This document shows, one piece after another, positions 58,170-64,000 of a stretch of DNA of 64,000 bases. Numbering within the stretch: the first letter of the stretch is position 1; the number at the start of each line of letters is the position of its first letter. Both the position numbers and the translations under genes were made by a program. Origin of the DNA: Lachnospiraceae bacterium (GTDB lineage: Bacteria > Bacillota > Clostridia > Lachnospirales > Lachnospiraceae); the NCBI GenBank assembly GCA_017938145.1, contig JAGBCB010000015.1, forward strand, positions 62,001 to 126,000, read 5' to 3'. The notes beneath the pieces are model-generated. The model had not been told where the DNA came from and searched no databases. It saw only the letters and a program-made list of their open reading frames with translations.

Positions 58170-58981
58170 TCATTCTGCAGACTTTTGCTGCTTCATGCTC
58201 TGCCAGAGAATGTCAATATCCTCTGCTGACATCTGATTTAATTTCTCTCCCCTTTTTAGGGCAAATCGTTCAATGCCTACACATCTATTTATAAACTTAT
58301 TAGTGGCATTTGTCAAGGAATTTTCTGCATTGAGGCCCAAAAAACGGGATAAATTTATCATAGAAAAGAGCAAATCGCCAAATTCTTCCTCCAAACGCTC
58401 ATTTTGCGGATTTTCCGCGGTTTTATTCTCCCGGATAACTTCGCAAAGCTCTTCCAGTTCTTCCTGCACTTTTCCCAGCACCTGCTCCATGGATTCAAAC
58501 TCAAATCCGTACTTTGCCGCCTTCTTCTGAACCTTCTGGGCACGGATATTGGCAGGGAAGGCTTTTGCTACCCGGTGTAATGTATCCTCCAGGGTTTCTT
58601 CCTTTTTCTCCTGCTTTTTTATATCCTCCCACAGCATCAGGGATTCCTTGGAATTTTCGGCAGCAGCGTCACCAAAACATGAGGATGGCGGCGGATCATT
58701 TTTTCGCAGATTTCGTCCACAATATCCTCCATGGTAAAGCGATTCTCTTCCTCCGCAATACGGGCATGCAGCACTACTTGAAGGAGCACATCCCCCAGCT
58801 CCTCCCGGAGATTTTTATAGTCACCGGTAGCTTCATAATCCTCTATTCCTTCTATTACCTCATAGGCTTCCTCCAGCATGCACTGCTTTAAGGATGCATG
58901 GGTCTGCTCCCTGTCCCACGGACAGCCGTGCTCACTGCGAAGTTCCTTAATTACCTCTAAAAATTCTTCATACGTATGCAT
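58170..58981 (-). pseudogene. mazG: MazG nucleoside triphosphate pyrophosphohydrolase, split by a one-base frameshift
   Basis: Two frames together make one full MazG of about 270 residues, the normal length. The first (58981-58637) holds EFLEVIKELRSEHGCPWDREQTH and LREELGDVLLQVVLHA up to RRHPHV, then leaves the family pattern. Shifting back one base at the T4 run (58677-58674) restores the expected FGDAAAENSKESLMLWE and continues into the second half with LEEEFGDLLFSMINL. So a base is missing in the run, or there is ribosomal slippage, or it is a sequence error. MazG clears aberrant dNTPs and ppGpp-type nucleotides. Confidence 0.85.
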
Positions 58982-59005
58982 TTTTCTTTCCTCTGCTTTC
59001 CTGTA

Positions 59006-59551
59006 TTAGCTTTCCATCTGACGTCCTAAAAAGGATGCCGCTGTCTGGGCAATTTTTAATTCGGTTTCTCCCGGCTTACCCTTTGCATCCTTTGCAAGAA
59101 TCAGCACGGCACCGATAACATCACCTTCGCAGATAATCGGTACAATTACCTGGCTGTTATATTCTTCCTCGTCAAAGCTGATGGCGATAAAGCTTTTTTC
59201 GCTTTTCAATGCCACTAAGGTTTCACGTTCTGTCATTAAATGCTCTAATTCTCTGCTGACGGACTTTGCAAGTAAATCCTTTTTACCGTTGCCAGCCACC
59301 GCAATAAACTGGTCACGGTCCGCTATAGCTACCACCTGACCGGTAATCTGTGCCATTGCTTCCGCATACTGCTTGGCAAACAAACTAAGCTCCCCGATAG
59401 GAGAATACTTTTTCAGGATAATTTCGCCTTCTCTGTCGGTAAAAATTTCCAGTGGATCCCCCTCACGGATTCTAAGGGTTCTTCTGATTTCCTTTGGCAC
59501 AACTACTCTTCCCAGATCATCGATTCTACGTACAATTCCTGTTGCTTTCAT
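59006..59551 (-). CDS. spoVT: Stage V sporulation protein T
   Basis: SpoVT is a forespore regulator. The N-terminal AbrB-type swapped-hairpin DNA-binding domain (MKATGIVRRIDDLGRVVVPKEIRRTL) and the C-terminal GAF domain (residues ~55-180) are both clear. I start at the ATG at 59551, 7 nt after GGAGG; the two further upstream codons would require a TTG start. An extended -10 element (TGGTATAAT, ending at 59634) lies 83 bp upstream. Confidence 0.95.
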   Translation of the reverse strand: MKATGIVRRIDDLGRVVVPKEIRRTLRIREGDPLEIFTDREGEIILKKYSPIGELSLFAKQYAEAMAQITGQVVAIADRDQFIAVAGNGKKDLLAKSVSRELEHLMTERETLVALKSEKSFIAISFDEEEYNSQVIVPIICEGDVIGAVLILAKDAKGKPGETELKIAQTAASFLGRQMES

Positions 59552-59648
59552 ATGCAATCCTCCATATTCAAAAATAATCCAAGACTACTGTCTTTCTTTT
59601 TGCTATGGAGTTATTATCTGTAAAAAAAGTTGTATTATACCAGATTTT

Positions 59649-60449
59649 TTATTCTTCTTTTTTTCTTCTCATCTGCGTCGGAGAAACGCCAAAAGCTTTT
59701 TTAAATTTGTACGAAAAATAATTACCGTCATTAAAGCCGCAGGCATATGCCACTTCACTGACAGCTCTTCCGGTTTCATGTTTTAACATTTCTTCTGCCT
59801 TCTGCAGGCGGAACTGCACCAGATACTCCTTGAATCCGATTCCGGTTTCCTGCTTAAACACCCGGGACAAATGCTCCTGGCTGACAGAAAGCATTTCCGC
59901 AATGGAAGAAAGCTTTACCTCGTTCATATAATTGTTCTGAATGTATTCCTGCACAGTTGTAATAAAATTACTGTCCGTGACTGCCTTCTCATGCTCGTTT
60001 TTATGGCGCAGTATAACAAACATCAGCTCTGCCGTAAAGCATTTCAGCACCTCTGCAGACAGAACATCTGCATGGCTGTATTCGTGCTCTATTTTGGCAA
60101 AGAGCTCTTCTAACTGGCTGATAACCTTTATATTGCGGTATAACGGACCGATTGCCTCCAGGCGCTCCAAAACAGCCTTAGGGATATAGTCGTAGGAGCA
60201 GTTTACTAAAAGCCTGGTATGAGCCACTCCACCATAGGTGGTACGGTGGCTGGTGTTGCCCGGAATCAGTATAACATCCCCCGGCAGCACCTTATAGGTA
60301 TTTTCCCCAATATGGTAAGTACAGTTTCCTTCTTTCATGTAGTATATTTCAAAAGCATCATGAATATGGCGTGTGGATTCATGACCCACGACATCCACTA
60401 CTTTACTGTAATAATAATCCGGTATATATTTTTGAATGGTATCACTCAT
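59649..60449 (-). CDS. AraC-family transcriptional regulator with cupin sensor domain
   Basis: An N-terminal cupin (HIHDAFEIYYMKEGNCTYHIGENTYKVLPGDVILIPGNTSH, residues ~25-70) is the likely ligand-binding part. The C-terminal ~100 residues form two helix-turn-helices: LSSIAEMLSVSQEHLSRVFKQETGIGFKEYL and VSEVAYACGFNDGNYFSYKFKKAFGVSPTQMRRK. Regulators of this layout usually respond to sugars. It is followed by spoVT and preceded by the terminator of the ATPase operon; its target is unknown, though the neighbouring sugar-type ATPase genes are a candidate. Confidence 0.92.
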   Translation of the reverse strand: MSDTIQKYIPDYYYSKVVDVVGHESTRHIHDAFEIYYMKEGNCTYHIGENTYKVLPGDVILIPGNTSHRTTYGGVAHTRLLVNCSYDYIPKAVLERLEAIGPLYRNIKVISQLEELFAKIEHEYSHADVLSAEVLKCFTAELMFVILRHKNEHEKAVTDSNFITTVQEYIQNNYMNEVKLSSIAEMLSVSQEHLSRVFKQETGIGFKEYLVQFRLQKAEEMLKHETGRAVSEVAYACGFNDGNYFSYKFKKAFGVSPTQMRRKKEE

Positions 60450-60547
60450 ATATTTTTTCTCCTATTCTTTCTTATTCTATCATTACAGAAAATAAAATAC
60501 AAGCTTTTGACATAAACAGGCAGAACGTAAATAACGTTACGAAAACT

Positions 60548-60620
60548 AAAAAGGCACATAAATATATCGGAGGAGTACAGTGGTTTACCACGTACCCGGA
60601 GATATATTTATGTGCCTTTT
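60548..60620. terminator. Long nested-hairpin terminator of the MalK-like operon
   Basis: Arms AAGGCACATAAATATATC (60551-60568) and GATATATTTATGTGCCTT (60601-60618) are perfectly complementary over 18 bp. The loop holds a second hairpin, GTAC-A-GTGG-TTTA-CCAC-GTAC. T-runs occur on both sides. Confidence 0.8.
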
Positions 60621-60635
60621 TTAATTTTGTACTAT

Positions 60636-61730
60636 TTACTTTCTTCCTTCTTCGATAACGAATTCGGTTTCGCCGTCAAAGAGATATACATTCTTGTAAG
60701 GAATGGAGAATTTGATGTTGGTATCCATAGCCGGTGTATCGTGTGGATCTACCTTTAAGATAGACTTAACACCGTCAATATCAACATATACATTAGTATT
60801 ATCACCAAGTAACTCAGTTAATTCAACGTCTGCGTTCAGAACGTAGCTGTCTGCCTGCTCGCCAAGCTCTGTGCCTTCCGGACGGAAGCCAAGAATTATC
60901 TTTTTGCCTTCGTAGGAAGCAAGCACATCTGTTTTAAGAACTTCATTTAAATCAAGTTCTGTATTACCAACAGTAATCTTACCGCCCTTTACATCAGATG
61001 TAACAAAGTTCATTGGCGGTTCACCGATGAATCCTGCAACAAACACATTAACCGGCTTGAAGTACAAGTCGTACGGAGTACCTACCTGCTGGATGTAACC
61101 ATCCTTCATACAAACGATTCTGTCTGCCATGGTCATGGCTTCTGTCTGGTCGTGGGTAACGTAAATGGTTGTTGCTCCGACCTTTCTATGGATATCGGTA
61201 ATTTCGGATCTCATGGTAACACGCTGCTTTGCGTCCAGGTTGGAAAGAGGTTCGTCCATTAAGAAGATACCAACCTTACGGATGATAGCACGGCCAACCG
61301 CAACTCTCTGTCTCTGACCACCGGACAGCGCACGTGGCTTTCTGTCGAGGTAATCGGTAAGACCGAGGATTCTTGCCGTCTCCTGAACCTTTCTTTCAAT
61401 TACGTCATCATCTACACCCTGCAAGGAAAGTCCGAATGCCATGTTGTCATAAACGGACATATGAGGATACAGCGCGTAGCTCTGGAAAACCATGGCAATC
61501 TCTCGCTCACGAGGACCTATCTCGTTGGCACGCTTGCCATCAATACAGAACTCACCATTACTGATGTTTTCCAGACCGGCTATCATACGCAGCGTAGTGG
61601 ACTTACCGCAACCGGACGGACCTACAAATACGATAAACTCGCCACGTTCAATCTCTAAATTGAAATCATGAACAGCGTGAAAGCCATTAGGATAGATTTT
61701 ATTTATTCCTTTTAAACTGAGGTATGCCAT
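60636..61730 (-). CDS. MsmK/UgpC/MalK-type ABC ATPase
   Basis: This carbohydrate-importer ATPase has Walker A GPSGCGKST, signature LSGGQRQRV, Walker B FLMDEPLSN and the switch His in YVTHDQTEA. A C-terminal TOBE/OB regulatory domain (residues ~240-364) is present, with VILGFRPEG-like sequence. It has no sugar permease or binding-protein genes beside it. It is the last gene of a unit with two unknown membrane proteins and a second, similar ATPase. Confidence 0.93.
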   Translation of the reverse strand: MAYLSLKGINKIYPNGFHAVHDFNLEIERGEFIVFVGPSGCGKSTTLRMIAGLENISNGEFCIDGKRANEIGPREREIAMVFQSYALYPHMSVYDNMAFGLSLQGVDDDVIERKVQETARILGLTDYLDRKPRALSGGQRQRVAVGRAIIRKVGIFLMDEPLSNLDAKQRVTMRSEITDIHRKVGATTIYVTHDQTEAMTMADRIVCMKDGYIQQVGTPYDLYFKPVNVFVAGFIGEPPMNFVTSDVKGGKITVGNTELDLNEVLKTDVLASYEGKKIILGFRPEGTELGEQADSYVLNADVELTELLGDNTNVYVDIDGVKSILKVDPHDTPAMDTNIKFSIPYKNVYLFDGETEFVIEEGRK

Positions 61731-61740
61731 AATAAACTCC

Positions 61741-62379
61741 TTACTGATTTTTTTGTTTTGCGTCGGATATGATTTTAATCATGGTGTTTTTCATCGTGAT
61801 GAAAAGCATATCAATTGCCATATAAGCTAAACCGAAGACAATAGGCTCAACGCCCAGGAACATTTCTCCTTCGGTGCCTTTGATATTATTTAACACAACG
61901 TTGAATATGTTATAAAACCATATAACGCCAACAAGTACCGGAAACGCATAGAGAATGTTTGCCACAAAAGTCCAATACTTTTTCTTTGGAAACATCATCC
62001 ATTTGTCGTTTTGCCCTTCGTAAGTTGCTAAAAACCGGAAGGCATTGTTTACTAAAATATCGGTAACCATACCCATTACTACAGCAAGCACAAAAATCAT
62101 GTCTAACATATCGGTAACATACATGCCCAGTCCCCAGAAAATGAAGAAGCACACCGAACCGTTAAACCAAAACTTGATAAACAAAGCTTTGATCCAGGAA
62201 GGAATTTTATCTAAGAAGCCACGGCTTCGGTATTCTTTACCCGGGTCGCCCTTTGTTTTATCATAAGTCTTTTTTTCGGCATTAACCAAACGGTCTACCG
62301 CATCGGTTTTTAGACTATAATAGTCTGCCGATGACTTTTTCTCGGGAGTATGGTTATTACTTACTTTCTTTTTTGCCAT
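61741..62379 (-). CDS. Unknown membrane protein between two MalK-like ATPases
   Basis: A charged N-terminus of about 65 residues is followed by roughly four membrane segments (FWFNGSVCFFIFWGLGMYV; MIFVLAVVMGMVTDILV; FVANILYAFPVLVGVIWFY; PIVFGLAYMAIDMLF). It has no ABC permease EAA motif, so it is probably not the classical partner of the ATPases. No family is recognised. It lies 10 nt before the MsmK-like gene and 7 nt after the other unknown gene. Confidence 0.6.
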   Translation of the reverse strand: MAKKKVSNNHTPEKKSSADYYSLKTDAVDRLVNAEKKTYDKTKGDPGKEYRSRGFLDKIPSWIKALFIKFWFNGSVCFFIFWGLGMYVTDMLDMIFVLAVVMGMVTDILVNNAFRFLATYEGQNDKWMMFPKKKYWTFVANILYAFPVLVGVIWFYNIFNVVLNNIKGTEGEMFLGVEPIVFGLAYMAIDMLFITMKNTMIKIISDAKQKNQ

Positions 62380-62386
62380 TTATAAC

Positions 62387-62938
62387 TTATTCCTCGTCAC
62401 TTAACTCAATTGCGCCAAGATCACCGTTGTCTTCGATTTCTACGGAAGTGTTAATCTTCTTTAACAGCTTAGCATAGATTGGCTCTGTTACAACAAGCAC
62501 CGCACTGACGATAACAGATGTAATGTGTGTACTCATCAGCTTGAATGCATCATTGATATACATGGTTGCTTCTGTAATCTGAATTGGGTTTTCCGGTCTC
62601 TTTACCGCTGCCCAAATACGGTCTGCATAGAAATTGTCACAGAAAATGATAATTCCATACATCGCTAAAATCATGACAATCATAATCCAATTTGGCTTTT
62701 TACGCTTTGGATATGCGCTGAACATACATACATATGCCAAAATGGAAAGAAGCATGGTTACAAAAGAGCACAGACCCATATGAGGTCCGTAAATCTTTGC
62801 TGTTGTGTTGGAAATAGCGGTCAAATTAAGTGAAAAGATACAAAATGCAACCGTATGTGCCAGAAGCGGAATCACCTGCGGATTTTTCTTCAGGGAAACC
62901 AGGAATTTTCTAATCATTTCTTTCATAGTCGTATCCAA
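62387..62938 (-). CDS. Unknown four-helix membrane protein
   Basis: About four membrane segments: VIPLLAHTVAFCIFSLNLTAI, GLCSFVTMLLSILAYVCMFSAY, WIMIVMILAMYGIIIF and LMSTHITSVIVSAVLVV. The C-terminus is acidic (IEDNGDLGAIELSDEE). It has no EAA loop or other transport motif. It starts 4 nt after the stop of the upstream ATPase gene, so the two are tightly coupled. No family is recognised. Confidence 0.6.
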   Translation of the reverse strand: MDTTMKEMIRKFLVSLKKNPQVIPLLAHTVAFCIFSLNLTAISNTTAKIYGPHMGLCSFVTMLLSILAYVCMFSAYPKRKKPNWIMIVMILAMYGIIIFCDNFYADRIWAAVKRPENPIQITEATMYINDAFKLMSTHITSVIVSAVLVVTEPIYAKLLKKINTSVEIEDNGDLGAIELSDEE

Positions 62939-62942
62939 TCCT

Positions 62943-64000
62943 TTATCTTATTGCTTTGGTAGTATCCTTGTCAAAGAAATGCTTGCGGTCGAAGGATACA
63001 CCTACCTCATCGCCAACTTTGTAATCGGACCACTCACGGAATTTGGCTGTTGCCTTATGTCCGCCGATGGTGCCATGTACCAGAGTTGTCTGGCCAAGGT
63101 TTTCATTTAAGTTTACGGAAAGTGTCATGTCGCTTCCTTTTACAATGTTTTCCGGACGGACACCTAATGTGATGGTCTTTCCTACATAGTACTTGAGAAG
63201 TTCCTTTTCACTGTCATTTAATTTCAAATTAAAGCCTGTTCCTACCAATTTATTTTCTTCAACTTCACAATCAAAGAAATTCATTGGAGGAAGACCGATA
63301 AAGGATGCAACGAACAGGTTGGCAGGAGTGTCGTAAAGCTCTAAAGGAGTACCTACCTGCTGCACATAACCCATAGACATACAGACAATTCTGTCTGCCA
63401 AGGTTAATGCTTCTGTCTGGTCGTGGGTTACATATAACATGGTAGCACCAAGGCGCTTGTGAAGAAGAAGGATTTCTCTTCTGGTAGCACCACGGAGCTT
63501 TGCATCCAGGTTAGATAACGGTTCGTCGAACAGGAATACCTTTGGTGTACGAACGATTGCTCGACCCATGGCAACTCGCTGTCTCTGACCACCGGATAAC
63601 TGCTTCGGCTTTTTGTTGAGCTGGTCGGTGAGACCAAGAATTTCAGCCGCTGCCAATACCTTTTCATGAATAACATTTGGATCTTCCTTACGAAGTGTTA
63701 AGGAAAATGCCATATTTTCATAAATTGTCATGTGAGCATATAACGCATAGTTCTGGAAAACCATCGCGATATCTCTGTCCTTTGGTGGCTTCTGGGTCAC
63801 ATCTTCTCCATCGATAATTAAGGTACCGGAGGAAATATCCTCAAGACCGGCAATCATTCGAAGAGTTGTAGACTTACCACAGCCGGAAGGACCAACAAGT
63901 ACGATGAACTCACCGTCTGCAACATCAAGATTGAAGTCAAAAACGGCCTGTACGTTGTTATCGTATATTTTGTTAATATTCTTTAAACTTAAGGAAGCCA
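62943..64000 (-). CDS. MsmK/UgpC/MalK-type ABC ATPase (start just beyond the window)
   Basis: The frame is open to the right edge. The last two bases of the window are the first two (CA) of a reverse ATG, so only the first base of the start codon is cut off. It shows the ATPase marks LVGPSGCGKSTTLRMIAGLE, LSGGQRQRVAMGRAIV, FLFDEPLSN and YVTHDQTEA, then a TOBE domain. It is strongly similar to the 60636-61730 protein, but a different gene. It heads the four-gene unit. Confidence 0.92.
   Translation of the reverse strand, partial: ASLSLKNINKIYDNNVQAVFDFNLDVADGEFIVLVGPSGCGKSTTLRMIAGLEDISSGTLIIDGEDVTQKPPKDRDIAMVFQNYALYAHMTIYENMAFSLTLRKEDPNVIHEKVLAAAEILGLTDQLNKKPKQLSGGQRQRVAMGRAIVRTPKVFLFDEPLSNLDAKLRGATRREILLLHKRLGATMLYVTHDQTEALTLADRIVCMSMGYVQQVGTPLELYDTPANLFVASFIGLPPMNFFDCEVEENKLVGTGFNLKLNDSEKELLKYYVGKTITLGVRPENIVKGSDMTLSVNLNENLGQTTLVHGTIGGHKATAKFREWSDYKVGDEVGVSFDRKHFFDKDTTKAIR

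Noticed and set aside
58674..58678. Programmed -1 frameshift in mazG
   Set aside because: The site CATGTTTTGG does not contain a classic XXXYYYZ slippery heptamer and no downstream stimulatory structure is obvious; a lost base or a sequence error is simpler.

Overview
The window looks like a spore-forming, Gram-positive, anaerobic Clostridia chromosome, most likely Lachnospiraceae. The evidence is a large set of sporulation genes (a SpoIIQ-like LytM protein, SpoIIR, SipL, SpoIIE, YabP/YabQ, SpoVT), T-box leaders, strong AGGAGG ribosome-binding sites, consensus sigma-A promoters and several short protein families (DUF6171, DUF951, DUF6465) that I associate with Lachnospiraceae. No rRNA, tRNA, CRISPR array or full insertion sequence was seen. 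All family assignments were made by eye from sequence motifs; no database search was run.

Layout. 0-4 kb: a GGDEF-EAL protein with an unusual C-terminal LamG-like domain (runs off the left edge), divergent from a large lipoprotein. 4-8.1 kb: rpsF-ssb-rpsR, small zinc-ribbon-like proteins, a hemolysin III/PAQR membrane protein, a degenerate SpoIIQ-like LytM protein and a small DUF6465 protein. 8.2-11.5 kb: a five-gene ExbB/ExbD-like proton-channel operon with three proteins carrying ExbD-like outer domains plus a secreted OB-fold protein, unexpected in a one-membrane cell. 11.6-15.3 kb: intracellular GH127 and GH43 arabinan enzymes. 15.4-21.4 kb: T-box-controlled ileS followed closely by glgP. 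21.5-25.3 kb: VanY-type carboxypeptidase lipoprotein, plsC and two membrane proteins. 25.3-28.7 kb: ddl-murI-DUF1934-CE2 esterase. 28.9-33.5 kb: spoIIR, ispE, an unknown protein, sipL and a PrcB-like lipoprotein. 34-35.6 kb: an orphan trpB with a tryptophan T-box.

35.7-47.2 kb is an AT-rich accessory island: seven double-glycine-leader bacteriocin-like peptides (one with a nonsense codon in its leader), a C39-peptidase ABC exporter, an HlyD accessory protein with two decayed copies, small membrane proteins that look like immunity factors, an M48 metalloprotease, and an AgrC-type kinase with a LytTR regulator. Two unlabelled micro-ORFs share an NPW(D/E)WLK motif. Each sits just behind a duplicated promoter carrying two boxes 21 bp apart, the expected geometry for a LytTR regulator. 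The second copy is the scar of a deleted transporter operon and is interrupted upstream by a 54-bp insertion with 11-bp inverted ends and an 8-bp target duplication. A different ~150-bp promoter-plus-hairpin module occurs three times in front of bacteriocin genes.

47.3-64 kb returns to core genes: YitT, a HAD phosphatase and a GH13 amylase; then ftsH-hpt-tilS-spoIIE-divIC-yabQ-yabP-rqcP-HU-mazG-spoVT, where spoIIE lacks the membrane domain and mazG is split by a one-base frameshift; an AraC regulator; and two MalK/MsmK-type ATPases flanking two unknown membrane proteins, the last running off the right edge.
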